Assembly: GCF_043641665.1 (NCBI RefSeq)
Contig: NC_092193.1
Span: forward strand, 5,856,001-5,920,000
DNA: 64,000 nt
Source of the DNA: Enoplosus armatus
Lineage: Eukaryota; Chordata; Actinopteri; Centrarchiformes; Enoplosidae
Reading direction: 5' to 3'
The notes under the pieces are model-generated. The model had not been told where the DNA came from. It did no database searches and worked only from the letters and a program-made list of their open reading frames with translations. Shown in pieces: positions 26,096 to 38,071 of this stretch. Each line of letters begins with the position of its first letter. The first letter of the stretch is position 1. Position numbers and translations under genes: made by a program.

Positions 26096-27025
26096 GGGAG
26101 CGTCCACGCTTCATTACAGGTTAAACCCTGAGTGACGTCTGCCAGGCAGCCCTGTAGTCTTCTTGTACAAAGGGACTCTAAATTTAAAACACAACGTAAT
26201 TTCTAAATTCGAAATCACAAGAATAAAGTCATATTTCAGATAATAAAAAAAAGAAAAACTACATTAAAATCTTAAAAATAAAAGATTAGCATCTCAGAAT
26301 TTCTGACTTCATATCAATATATTATCATAAATCTTTAAGAATTCAGAATTATGAAACAAGTGCTGCCAACCATCTTTAATAACTCTGTGTCACACACCTT
26401 TTCTACAGTCAATTGTATCCCAATTGGTCAGTAAGTAACTAAGGCAGTGCTGCTACTTGTTTTTGTACTGCATTTTTTTGTGTAATCAGAAATAGTAAAA
26501 ATTATTTCTGGTAAAAACTGGAACTTTCAGTATCATTTCAGCTCTTGATGACAGCATTTAATGCTGCTTGAGAGGAAGTCTACCTGACAGAGGCCCTACA
26601 AATTACATATATATCTATTTTCCTGTTCTGGAAAGCAGACAATAAAAACAGAGTTGAACTGTGCTGCTTTTTTGTTTTATTTCTCTGAATCTTGAGAACT
26701 ATTTGACCTAATTCCACTAACAGAGGAGAATAAAAATGTCAACACTACTTTGTAAACAAAGGAACATTTATTCAGTCTATAATAGTATACAGAATAAGAC
26801 AGATTAATGATTAATAACAATCTATATTTTTTTCTTCCATGATATCAGTCCAGATCAGGAGGTTTAGACTTGCTCATTATAGTTTAAGCCTGACGTTTAG
26901 TGCAAAGAGAACCTGATCCAGATTTGTTTTCGGTTTATACTGAAAGGGAATGAAATCAAAGTGTAACACAAATTGTAAATGTAAATCTTTACAGCTTGAC
27001 AGCTGACAGCTCGGGTGGTGTAGTA
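26096..27025. other. Intergenic space between cc2d1b and the endoU gene
   Basis: AT-rich, no exon recognised. It holds the endoU 3' UTR with AATAAA on the minus strand at 26767-26772, about 255 bases past the stop. Confidence 0.6.
26767..26772 (-). promoter_or_regulatory. Poly(A) signal of the endoU gene
   Basis: TTTATT on the plus strand, the first good AATAAA downstream of the stop at 27026-27028. Confidence 0.55.
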
Positions 27026-30000
27026 TTACAAATCCCTGTTGTTGCTGCTGAGCAATTTAGGGTAGGATGTGCCGATGGATCGCCCGTACCGATAGACAAC
27101 CAGTTCCAGCACGTACTCATCCACTTTCACCACCACAGACGTCATCTTCTCAGTCGACATGAGGAAGATGATGGTGAAGAGAGCGACCTCAAACTCTGGA
27201 CTGACGCCAATGAAGGAGCCGCCAACCGGCTTCACCAAGCCCTTCCAGCTGAACTGCAGGTTCAGGACATGGTCGTCTTCATCAGGCTATAAAACAATGA
27301 TGAAAAAGGTTCATTAAGGACCTCATTCATTTATTTGCTGTTCAGTAACAGTATGAATAGTTGTAGAGATTTTACAGAAAACCAATGTGCTCAGTATCTT
27401 CAGAATGCACTGGGCGACACGGTATTTTCTTACGGTATCTTTGTTGTCTCTTGCTTTGTAGCCTTTGTAATCAACATGGTCGTGTTTTTCCTGCAGGTAG
27501 AACTGGACCCAGTTGTGAAGACCCATGATCTCCCGGTCGAACTTGGTTTCTCCCACAAACACATGTTCAAATCCGCAGGAATCCTCACTATAATGAAAAA
27601 CAACAACATATGTTCATAGACAGGTTTATTAAGCCTCCATGTATGCCCTCATTCATGCTGAGATCAAGTCCTTTTAGAACTTTATTTACTCTTATCTACT
27701 GTGTTTGCATTGCTGTCTAGATAAAGGATGACCTTTAAAGAAACAGTTGAATATTAAATACATGCAAATTAAACACATTTTTTTCCAGTATATTAGTAAT
27801 ATTAGTTTGACTAAAAAGGTTTAACTCCACAGATGACAACTGAGAAAAACTCCATTAACTGATGAAAACCATGAGATGCGGTTAAAAGCTCCAGAAAAGC
27901 TGGTGTGTGGACATTGAGTTATTATTTTTTTTTTTTGTCAAAGAGTTATTCTTTATATATAATTATAACATTTTATTCAGTCTCAAAACAGGATTACAAC
28001 ATACAACACACTGACTAAAACACTGTTTAAATGTAGATTTGTTGCATGATTATATTTATTCATGTGTATATTTTTAGATTCCTTATTGATTCTCGAGAAA
28101 GAAATTCATCCATCTCCACGTCGGCTAATTCAGCTGCAGGAAACCAGTTCTGAAGCTGGTAGAGATCGACCTCCATGAGTTGTTCTGTAGATCATTAAAC
28201 CCGTGCTCTTTCTGCTGACCTTCAGGCTTGTGTCATTAAACATTACAGTAGCTCCCCCTGCTGTTATTTTGAAACTCACCCTCCGCTCCTGTCCCTGTGG
28301 TAGAGGCGGAACCAGATGTCATACAGCTGTCTCTTGAACTGCCCAGGATCTGATGGTGACTGCCCCTTCCTGACCAGATACTTGTGAGCACACTATAAAG
28401 AAAAAGAAAAAACACAGTATGACGACATTTCAGGCTTCCAAGTGAAAATGAGATCAAAGAACAGAATAGAAGTATAGTAGAGTGCATGAAGAGAGTTTGT
28501 CAGGCTAAAACAGTATTATGTTTGAGACTGAAAGTTCAGTCTTGATATTGGAAACAATGAAAATGTTTAGAACTGTTTCCAGGGTCAAGAATTCACTTTT
28601 AAGCCAACATGGACGAGAGGTCCTAAAGCTAAACTTTTGACTTGACTATAATATAAGGAGGCACAGCAGACAAAAAAAATACACAATTGAAAGAAATATA
28701 AAAAAATACAGTAGTAATTTTGTAGGTAAAAATAGTTACAGTACATATTATAGTCAGTATTGTTGTAAGTAAACAACAGCTTGAAACTCTGTCAACATTT
28801 CGGGAGGTAACCAGGAGAGTACACAGCTGCTGTGTAGGATCTGTGTGTTTGTGTGTTGATGATAGACGTATTAAAGAGATGACTCGCTCTCTCACAGCTA
28901 CTGCACCTTCATGACATCGGTCTCCATCATGGAATCGATAAAAAGCCTGTTCTCTTTAAGCTCCTCTGACGTCACCGTCTCTGATACACCTGTGGACGTC
29001 TCATAGTTGTCCAGCAAGTTGATGAAATCTGCATTAAAAACCAGACATGTGCTTGTTAAAAATGTAGGTGGTTCTAGCAAAAAAAGAAGTGTGAAGGAAA
29101 AAAATGGCATGAACCGCTACTTACGTGCAAATGTCTCAATGCTCTTGAGTTTGGCTTCGTTGACGTATGTGAAGAGCGGAGCCCTGGCTCGGTCTCTGGC
29201 ATAGTTACTGCCCTGAGCCACATAACCTGCCTTCCCCTGAATAAAAACACACAAATACAGAAATCAGCGCGTTGTAACCGCAAAAGGCAGGAAAACTGAC
29301 TCAGAGGTAGTTATACCGGCCATTCCTTGCACAATCAATCAGTTTTCCAAAACAGTTGAGAATGAGGGAATACATACATCTCTTTTCATGTGGTATACTA
29401 AGACAAGAGCATGTATTAGTACTCCATACTGCAAGTGACACTGCACTGTGACTCCAGTCATATGGAGTTTGCATGTATTGCATGTACCTTTGTTTCATCG
29501 CAGAGAAGCGACGATGGCAGACTCGTGGTACTGACCTGTAGGGAAATTATGTAATCAGTCCCAGGCTTGAGACGGTTGGTGTCCAGGCGCCACATTTGGT
29601 TCAGCACCTCAGTGAGTTCCTGGTTGGCCTGTTGACTGTAAGAAGGCAAAGCACACAAATGCAGTGAATTAGGTGGAGTGGTAGTGACACACAAAACAGA
29701 AATGGTGTTTCTGACATTGAAACACGCATTTTGGAATCTATTCAAAGTAGATTGAGAAAGATTTCCAAGAGGACAACAGGCATTAACGCTCTGTTCTAAT
29801 CACGCCAGCATGCACAATACCAGGACCCTGAAACTAAAGCAGCTGAATTCAGCAAACATTAATTTTATTATTTCCTACTGTGACATGTCTTAGAAGGGCT
29901 ACAGAGTTCAAAGATTAACATATTTTCTCCATTCACAGAAATGATTAACTGATGTGTGATAACCTTCAATTGATTTTATGATATGTTTATTTTATCCTTG

Positions 30001-31858
30001 ACTGACCTGCATGATCTTTTCAAACATCTACTGCACTCCACTAGTGAGGTTAGAAGTGAGGTTCCTGCTGCACGTTGGACCCAGGGACGAATTCATGATG
30101 AAGGCAAAGTGTGATCTTTCTGTTTGTTTTTCACAGCCAGTGTGAGTTTGGGATCCCCCCTTTTTTTTTACTGATTAATTCAACAGTTCCAATCAAATAG
30201 TGCCGTTTAGGAAACCCCCTACTCATCATGGTGCCCTTTTATGAGAATGTTGCTTGATTAATTCATTCAGATAACAGGAGTTAACAGGAAGTTACTGCAA
30301 TATACCAAAACCATCCTCATACAACAAACTCATCCTGTGGCTCAGTAGATAACAGCTTGCAAACACGTTTCAAACAGGATTTTCAACATGTTAATGGTTT
30401 GTTATTTTGGGCCATTCATGTACTGTATATGGAGTTTGATAGTATAATAACAGTATAACATTGTCTGGAAGTTAAGGGTCAGTTTACCCAAATCATAAAA
30501 GAATACAGTTTCCCACTTCCCCGAAGTTGCGTCTAGCTATAAGTTTTGGTTTTGTTTGATTTTGAGGCGGCAGAAATCTCAAAACCTCTGCAAATGAAAT
30601 CCGACCACTGCATCTGCGAGGCTAAGTACCACGAAGGGGAAAGACGAATAATGTTTTTTTTATGATTTGGGTGAAATTACCATTTCAAACAAACGCAACT
30701 ACAGTTTGATCCCAGTGTTTTAAACGCCCTTTTGTCTAATCAACTCAAACATGTGTTGTGTTAAATGTTTTCCATTTAAGTATGTTAATAAAAGGGTCTC
30801 GGTGCATGTAAGAACTCCAGGCAAATCACCTACAAAACGTTTTAATTTGCTTCTTTTTTTAATAGAGTCTTGTCTGAAGCCCCTGCAGCAGCTGAAGGCC
30901 TTGTGTTGTTTTATCATTTTTGTTCCCAGGCATCTTGTTGCTCCTGGTGTTTTCTTTTGTTTGACAACACAAAGCCAACAGAAAACAGACAGGCCAGTAG
31001 GGAAAACCTGACCCCCACCGCCATCATTAGGTTACAACTGCGTGGCTCTAAACATAGGTTGTAACTTCCAGATGCTGTTTTGTGGTGCCACTAACACTTA
31101 ATAATGTGAGACCATGATCAGTTTCATGGGTTTAAAACCTTTGTATCTGCTCAATCTCATCTTCACTGTACATTGTCTTCAAAAAGTGACAATGGCATTA
31201 AAAGTCTCTCAAAAATCACAATAACTGCCGCACCCTTCCTGCTCAATAACCAGAGCAGATGTTTGTCACATTGGAAAAAAGTTGAGTAACTGACAGGAAG
31301 GGGGCACATACTAATACAGAAACTTCTCTGTTCTTAATTTAACCAGGGCACAGTTGTGAATATCACGAGGAAGAACAGCTACAGACTTTTATTGCAGCAC
31401 GTGCTGTTTATAATCAACTACGTCCTGTTGGTTCTGTTGTATAATTCAACCCACTAATCAGTACCAGACCGTCCTGCACTCACATACAAACAACAGCCCT
31501 GACTCCTAACACACAACATCCAGAGATCCACTGTGCAAACCTGTAATCTTCACTGACAACAGCTGTTTCTCTGAACCAGATGGACATTTGTGTTTTAGAA
31601 GGGAACAAAACATGCAAACTATTACTTATTTGTCGACATTACTACCAAGAAAAGAGAAGTATCATGTTACAGTGAAGCTAATGTTTACATCAAATACTCC
31701 TGTCTTGAATAGAAACAACGTGTTAAAACGGAGGAAAGTGTCACCGCTCAGTTGATAAGAAACATGCACATATCAGGTACTGCAGAAAAACTTTAAAAGG
31801 ACACGTTATTCTGGTGTATCTCTGTGTATTTATTATCTAAAACTTACCTCCTTGACAT
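27026..31858 (-). CDS. endouc: EndoU family poly(U)-specific endoribonuclease (endouc-like), complete, seven exons
   Basis: Exons: 31848-31858 (11 nt, ATGTCAAGGAG), 29536-29635, 29125-29236, 28907-29028, 28280-28392, 27434-27587, 27026-27286. They give 290 residues starting MSRSQQANQELTEVLNQMW. The XendoU domain fills the protein: HFINLLDNYE, GFEHVFVGE, GLHNWVQFYLQEK, WKGLVKPVGGSF and SPEFEVALFT. The expected catalytic set is present as H161 (EHVFVGE), H177 (LHNWVQF) and K223 (LVKPVGG); the His-His spacing of 16 and His-Lys spacing of 62 fit the Xenopus enzyme as I recall it. The family cleaves RNA at uridines in a Mn2+- or Ca2+-dependent way. There is no signal peptide and no somatomedin B domain, unlike mammalian ENDOU, so a cytosolic enzyme is inferred. 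The c-paralogue symbol is a best guess. Confidence 0.88.
30474..30680. mobile_element. Short MITE in endoU intron 1
   Basis: AGTTTACCCAAATCATAAAA at 30481-30500 is inverted as TTTTATGATTTGGGTGAAAT at about 30657-30676. The ends resemble the GTTCACYCAAATTA ends of the 9.7 kb element, so the two may belong to one superfamily. Confidence 0.65.
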
Positions 31859-32778
31859 GATTCCGTTCAGCGGAAAAAGTTCCTCTGTCTTTTCATCCTC
31901 TCACAAACCTACCTTTTCATGCGAACAGTTATCTGGGGGCGTCAATCATGACGTTTCCAAGGGAACCAGCCAATTACAAGACAAGAAAAATCCTGCATCC
32001 CGCCCCTCTGTCATTAGAAGGGCGGATCCCACCCTGTGGTTGTATTAATAATGTACAGTGGGCTCACTGTAAGTAAAGTGTGCTTTAAACTAGTTATTGC
32101 AGGAGACAGACACACTTTAGACTAGAGTTTTAATAAATGTTTTGTCTTATTAGATTGTAATTTCTGTATCCTGAGTTATGGAAAATTAATAAAAGAAATA
32201 GGCTATTTTGCTGGGAACAGATAACATGAAGGCCTGTGGTTTCGCTGGACTGAAATGTCTTCTATATGAAACATGTTGTTATAACAAGGGTTAGGATTAG
32301 GGGTTTCTAGAGTTAATTTTAACTCTAAACCCCTAAACCTAACCATTAACCCACAGATATTTTCCCAAATGAATATGTTGAAAGAAAATACACATCATCA
32401 AAAGTTTGGAAATCAATGCAAGTAAAGCATTTTCACATACAAAAAAACTGCGTATACAAACGCAACTGTTTTCACAACACTGGTTTTATTTTGAAATGTC
32501 TATTTCTAGCAAATAGAGGGAAGTAGACGTCTGCGCAAGCGCGACAGCTGCACACGTTATTTTGGATGCAGCAAAAACAGTGATGTTGAAATAGATTCAC
32601 CCCGCCGTTTACGCCGTTTACTGTCTCGGTGTTTCTTGTGTAGGTCTCTGTTTGGACTGGTAGTAGCTGTTGTTAAGTGTTGCTCAAAGCAGGCGACAGG
32701 ATTCAGACAGAAAAAGCTGAAGTCTAAAGAAAGCTAAGTAGCCAGCTAGCTTAGCCCTCTGTAGCTACAAGTGGCAGC
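31859..32778. promoter_or_regulatory. Divergent promoter region between the endoU gene and pak1ip1
   Basis: About 0.9 kb separates the two start codons, which point away from each other. TGCGCAAGCGCG at 32532-32543 resembles an NRF1 site and sits about 240 bases upstream of the pak1ip1 ATG. A strong hairpin lies at 32289-32344. Confidence 0.5.
32289..32344. repeat. Near-perfect 56-bp inverted repeat (hairpin)
   Basis: The left arm 32289-32316 and right arm 32319-32344 pair with one mismatch and a two-base bulge, leaving a two-base loop. Arms contain GGTTAGGATTAGGGG, so they look telomere-like. It may be a very short MITE or a remnant of one; TTTAGGATTAGGGGTTTTAG recurs at about 47450. Confidence 0.85.
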
Positions 32779-35700
32779 ATGGCAGCTATACTGGAGCTGA
32801 TTGCTGGGAGCTACGAGCAAATCGCCTTTGGTTACAGAGTGAACACTGATGAGAAAGTAAGTTGGAGTGTCTGATTTTGTACTTGTGTATGATTGTCAAT
32901 GTCCAAGACTGGTGTCTGTTGTATGATCTGTTCTCTGGCACTTTCTGGCCAAATTAAACCGACCTGTCCCTGGGGTTGATGGGTAGTCCTACTGGGCAGC
33001 AACCTGTGTGTAACTGTATAATCAAATGTCCTTTAGTGAGATGATGGACAGTGTAACCTCTGTTTTACTAATGCATTTGGTGACATTTTCCCCCTCAAAC
33101 TGGCACTCTCAGAAACCTAAATCCCATGTTTGTTCTTCCAGCTTCAACATTTAAGTAAGAATCATTGGTTCCCAGTCACTTCATGTGTTGTTGTTTGTCA
33201 TGCAGGAGTGGACAGCCAAGGCAAACTTCACACATCATGCCCACACAGCATCCATATCAGCTGTGGCAGCCAGTGAGAGGTTTGTTGTCACAGGAAGCAA
33301 AGATGAGACGATACAGCTGTACGACATGAAGAAGAGAACTGAACACGGAGCTTTGCTGCATCATGACGGTGAGTCTGTGTCTTTGGTAGACTTTCTGTTT
33401 GACGCCAAGTTACTTATGTTGACTAAACGTACAATGTAGAATAAGTAGCTGTGGCTCAGCGGCCCGAAGATTTCTGGTTGGATTCCCTCAGGGGCTTCCT
33501 GTCTGTAGCCAGTGGTAACGTTCATGAAGTCCTTTAAATCCTTGAAAATATTAAGGATGCAGTACAGAGGGGAGATATATGGATGTTCAGAAAGGACATG
33601 GATGAAGACAATTATTTTATTTTTTGTGATCAAATTAATTTTAATCTTCACATAAGATTATTTTCTTACGTAAAAAATAAACGTAATTTAGAGATCTGAT
33701 CTTGAGGATAACTGCTGCGTTATGTTGTGAACTTGACATCCAATTTTTATTAGTATCATCGTAGCATTGACCTTGTTTACTTTTTACAGTTTGTCCATCT
33801 GTAAAGACATTAAAGACACTAGCTTGTGATCTGCACACCTGACTCAAACTTCCCTGTATTGCACAGGCACCATCACCTGCCTGGAGTTTTATGGGACGTC
33901 TCATTTACTGAGTGGAGGAGAGGATGGACTCGTCTGTGTGTGGAGCACAAAGAAGTGGGAGTGTCTGAAATCCATCAAAGCTCACAAGTAAGAGAGAGAG
34001 AGAGGCGCTGCAGAAGCACTGAGATGGTTTTTGTCTTGTACTTTGTTGGATGGGACAAGTCAAAGTAACTTGCTTAATCCTGTCGTCGTCCTCAGAGGCC
34101 ATGTCACTTCACTGTCCGTCCATCCATCTGGGAAACTTGCACTCACAGTTGGGACAGATAAGACTCTCAGGTAAAATTCACAGCTCTGTAGGAAAGTCTG
34201 TGAGGCCGATGATTCTTTTAACAGGGAATCAAAAATGACTGTTGCATCTTTTAATCCTTTTTAGAACGTGGAATCTAATTAATGGAAGATCAGCTTTCAT
34301 CAAAAACATAAAACAGAGTAAGCCTCCTCTTGGTTTGTGAAGTTAAGGAATGTTTAGCTATATGAGTATGTTTTGAAATGACTTGAACTGTTTTTTCTCA
34401 ACTCTTTTAACAGCTGCACACATTGTCCGATGGTCACCAGATGGGGATAAATACGTGGTTGTGGTGGATGACAAAGTGAACATCTACGACCTGGAGACAG
34501 CCTCTGTGACAGGAACGATGACAAACCCCAAGAGGATCTCATCTGTTAAGTTCTTAAATGTGAGTTCTCTCGCGAAGATTGGGATCTGCTATTACACCGA
34601 GATGTGAAGCATCATTAGACTGTGTTCAGATGCATGTTGTAATCCTGCTCGTTTTTCAGAACTCCATCCTGGCCGTCGCAGGAGACGATGAAATCGTGAG
34701 GTTATGTGACCTGGGGAAAGAGAAATGGGTGTGTGAGTTTAAGGCTCACGAAACCAGGTAAATTCATAGTTTTTGTTTGTTTGTTTTACTTCACAGATCC
34801 ACCACCATGTATGTCTGAAAGTTATTAGGTGCAGGTGTTTTTCAATATGTATTCAAAGTATTTGGAGCTGCTTTTCTAAAAACATATTTCTGATGCTGAG
34901 AAGAGAACTGGACTTGTCTTTGTAAGAATTAAAAGCTTTGAAACTTACTGATATTTTGTATTGCTAAAATATATTCATGTGTTTATTTTGCATCTCATGT
35001 CATATTGGTGAAAAGTACAAACCTACATCCTTTGTTGATTTCAGAGTGAAAGCGGTTGACAGTTTCATTATGGAGGATTACTGCGTGATGGTGACAGCTT
35101 CAAACGACGGCTTCATGAAAATGTGGAAACTCCATCTAAAAGAGGCACGTCTCTAGTATTATTTATGAACATGCCATATACTTATAACTAACCAAATTCC
35201 TTCAACATTTACAGCGGCAGTGTATATTTTCAAATAATAATTTCCCTTTGTGCCATTTCCTGTTGACATATATCTACTTTACAGAGCAGAATAATAAACT
35301 ACTTTTAAAGCAATAATAACAACTAAAATAAGATATTCGGATATAGTAGTAATAAAACCTTCTGTTACAAGAATAAAGTTATATAAACATGAAAATGAAG
35401 TTTAGCAAAATGACACTGCTGTTACCTGCTGTTTGAACTAGCAATGTTCTCCTGCTGTCCAACAGGAGCTGGAGTCTCCCACTCTCCTTGGGGAGGTGAA
35501 CACAACGGCTAGACTGACGTGCCTCGCTGTGTGGAAACCTTCGTCAGTGCAGGAGACCCCTAAGGAACCAGCAGCAAAGGCAACAACATCTGAAGGTAGT
35601 TGTCCTGCAAACAACATGTTCATCATGTTATGAAAGAGATGTGAGCAGTAGCTGGTTTGGGCTTTCTCCCACTTGAAGATAAATAAAGAGCGTCTTCGTG

Positions 35701-35863
35701 TAGCTTTTTCTGCATCTGAGTAACGCACTCCATCTGTTTGCCTCTGTCCACAGAACTCGCTCGGGAGCTTTCAAAGACGAAGAGGGTCCGAATTGCAACA
35801 GAAGAAGTCATTCTAGAAGATGAGAGCAAACCCAAAAAGAAGAAAAAGGACGGTGGAAAATAA
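32779..35863 (+). CDS. pak1ip1: pak1ip1, p21-activated kinase 1-interacting protein 1 (complete, ten exons)
   Basis: Exons: 32779-32856, 33206-33368, 33867-33987, 34096-34170, 34265-34317, 34414-34559, 34660-34757, 35045-35144, 35466-35595, 35754-35863. They give 357 residues, starting MAAILELIAGSYEQIAFGYR. WD40 repeats are clear: SISAVAASERFVVTGSKDET, ITCLEFYGTSHLLSGGEDG, HVTSLSVHPSGKLALTVGTD, AHIVRWSPDGDKYVVVVDD, SVKFLNNSILAVAGDDEIVR and MVTASNDGFMKMWKLHLKE. The tail is basic (KPKKKKKDGGK). The yeast relative Mak11 and the vertebrate protein act in 60S ribosome biogenesis in the nucleolus, and the vertebrate form also inhibits PAK1. The C-tail is shorter than I recall for human. The junction after 35144 needs a GC donor. 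It lies beside tmem14c and mak, as in human. Confidence 0.93.
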
Positions 35864-36190
35864 ACCGAAAAATAATAAATCAATTTTATTACTCATGGAC
35901 TGTTTTATGTCGGGTCTTATTTGGTCACATATGTATTTGCTTTTTGTGGTTGCTACGGGGAGGAGATAAGGTGCAGCTTGTAAGTGCAGATTTTATGAAT
36001 ATATTTGCTGTTGAAAAGAAGAAAATGGACAATGGATGGAAAATGAGATGGGCAACAATAAAAAATGTTTTATGATCTATGGACTGCTCTTGTGTGCATG
36101 CATTTACTCATGGGTACAACAGGGAGGTGATGAAGCACAGCTGCTGATTGTACTTATATATTCTCTCTTTGTGGCAAGTTAGTCATGAGT
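35838..36190 (+). repeat. Diverged tandem duplication of the pak1ip1 3' end, with two poly(A) signals
   Basis: Unit 1 begins in the last coding codons (AGAAGAAAAAGGAC...GGTGGAAAAT) and holds AATAAA at 35874-35879, only 10 bases past the stop. Unit 2 from about 36016 repeats the order (AGAAGAAAATGGACAATGG, then AATAAA at 36057-36062, then CTATGGACTG, then GGGAGGTGATGAAGCACAGC). Similarity is patchy and judged by eye. Confidence 0.5.
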
Positions 36191-36325
36191 CGGCTATGAG
36201 GCATCGCTTTCTCCTTTGGCCCCGTTCAAGACAGATATTAAGTTAGAAACAATTAAAAACCGTTGGATACCTTTATTTTGTAATTCTGCTGTATGACACA
36301 GGAAGTGACATTTTCAGGGTAACGG

Positions 36326-36333
36326 CCGGAAGT
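36326..36333 (+). promoter_or_regulatory. ETS/GABP-type site in the tmem14c promoter
   Basis: CCGGAAGT about 265 bases upstream of the tmem14c ATG and just before the likely untranslated first exon. A single motif match, so only suggestive. Confidence 0.4.
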
Positions 36334-36355
36334 TGCTAGGTGCAGGACTCGACTG

Positions 36356-36395
36356 GTGTGAAGTTTAAAATTCAGGTGTGAAGTTTAAAATTCAG
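36356..36395 (+). repeat. Perfect 20-bp tandem duplication ending in splice-donor-like CAG|GT
   Basis: GTGTGAAGTTTAAAATTCAG occurs twice back to back. Both copies are followed by GT (CAG|GTGTGA and CAG|GTATGA), so the donor of a tmem14c 5' untranslated exon appears to be duplicated. Confidence 0.7.
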
Positions 36396-36596
36396 GTATG
36401 ACTAGCTAATGTTTTGGATTAGTTTTAGTACGTTTGGTGTAATATTTTGATAGTAAAACGATCGGCAGTACTTTTGTCGCCATGTTTTAACCGTTTAACT
36501 GTTAACACGTTGTGATACAGTGAAGTTAAATCGAGTATTCCTCATGTTAAACTCTGTCTTACTCCAGCAGCAGCAGTAAGTCTCTGGTTTGTGGAC

Positions 36597-37771
36597 ATGG
36601 CTGTAGACTGGATTGGGTTCAGCTATGCTGCTCTGGTGTCAGTAGGAGGAATCATAGGTTATATGAAAGCAGGTAGGAGAGGCACACCTACATATTTGGT
36701 ATTTTGTTGTACACTGGCTAACCACAGTGGCTTAGAAAGTATTCAGATCCTTTACCTAAAATACTCTGTTACAAGTAAAAGACATGCATTGAAAATGTTA
36801 CTTATGTAAAAGTATAATCTGAGAAATGTACTTAAAGTATTAAAAGTAAATCAATGCAGAAAAATGGCCCCTGTGACGTATAATATAGTTGTTTCTAATA
36901 TTGACCTCATTGATTTAAATGAGGTGGACAGAATATAAGAAACACCTCTCAGTATCAAACTAATGATCAGAATGATCATAAAGTTGAATCAACACATCTA
37001 TAAAACAGTTTCAACAAAAACATTATAACCTAATAGAGGTAGGGTTTTTAACAGGGATGTCGTATTATAGGTGTACCTAATAAACTGGCAACAGAGTGTA
37101 CAGCCAGAGGACAAGTTCACACCCTTTTGTCCTGAGATGTTAAAAGACATTCTGGGAAATGTAGGAAATTAGTTTCTGAGTTAGCTGAGAAATTTGATTC
37201 AACTCTTCATTTAAAAAATAAAACGTAATTGTGTTTCCTCCTCAGGCAGCATCACCTCTCTGGCTGCAGGGCTCCTGTTCGGCCTGCTGGCTGCAGTCGG
37301 TGCTTATCTGGCATCTCAAAATCCCAAGAATGTCTGGCTTTCACTAGGTGAGCAAGTTTAGTTTGATAAACTGTGACAGTCCGACTGCAGCTTTCAGAAC
37401 ACATGGCAACAACTGTTTTCCCTCCACTGAGGAAATGCAGGCACCTCGGGAACTCTGGCTGTGGTGATGGGGCTGAGATTTCTCAACTCCTGGAAGTTCA
37501 TGCCAGCAGGTTTAATGACTTTAGCAAGGTAATACACTATTTAACTAAGTTTTCTTTTGCAGGTTTTACTTTCCCTCTGACAATCATTTACAATATTCTG
37601 CACCATATAGACCCTTGCTTTCAAAAACCTGAGACAAACAGAAATGATGACACATATACTTTTCATTCCTGTTTCAACCGTATCCCAATATAAATGTTTT
37701 AATTTATTTCCAGTGCTCTGATGCTGGTGAAGATCATCATTGGAATGCTAAAGAGACCACATAAAGCTTGA
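36597..37771 (+). CDS. tmem14c: tmem14c, transmembrane protein 14C (complete, four coding exons)
   Basis: Exons 36597-36672, 37246-37347, 37441-37528 and 37714-37771 give 107 residues, starting [20 protein letters not shown] and ending [12 protein letters not shown]. The small TMEM14 fold is evident: four short hydrophobic helices rich in Gly and Ala, with [18 protein letters not shown] and [20 protein letters not shown]. In mammals TMEM14C sits in the inner mitochondrial membrane and is needed for protoporphyrinogen IX import during haem synthesis in erythroid cells. I chose the ATG at 36597; a GTG two codons earlier is irrelevant in a eukaryote. Position between pak1ip1 and mak supports tmem14c or its close sister tmem14b rather than tmem14a. 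Confidence 0.9.
36730..36880. repeat. AAGTAC-type dispersed repeat in tmem14c intron 1
   Basis: Motifs AAGTATTCAGATCCTTTACC, TACTCTGTTACAAGTAAAAG and ATGTACTTAAAGTATTAAAA match the family seen at 6.4 kb and 57.8-58.7 kb. Confidence 0.55.
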
Positions 37772-38030
37772 AAATATCTACGTATGCCTTTACTGTGTGC
37801 CTGTACATATTGTTGACATCTAATTTGTGCTCCCACATACTGTACATTCAAAAACATTCCCTGTGTGGTTTTCTATTACAGTTCTTTATAGAAAGTGTAA
37901 TGCAAAATATGTGATTTTTAGAGAAAAGGATCACTGACCAACAAAACTGAAGAAAAATCTGTCTCCGATAATACAAAGCAATCTCTATCCAGATAGGTGA
38001 TGTTTTTATCTGTATCTGCTGGTGTAAAAT

Positions 38031-38071
38031 AATAAATGCACCCATTTTAATAGAAAAATAACTACTTTATT
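38031..38071. promoter_or_regulatory. Convergent poly(A) signals of tmem14c and mak
   Basis: AATAAA on plus at 38031-38036 (tmem14c, about 260 bases past its stop) and AATAAA on minus at 38066-38071 (mak, about 170 bases past its stop). The 3' ends of the two genes should abut or overlap by a few tens of bases. Confidence 0.55.
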
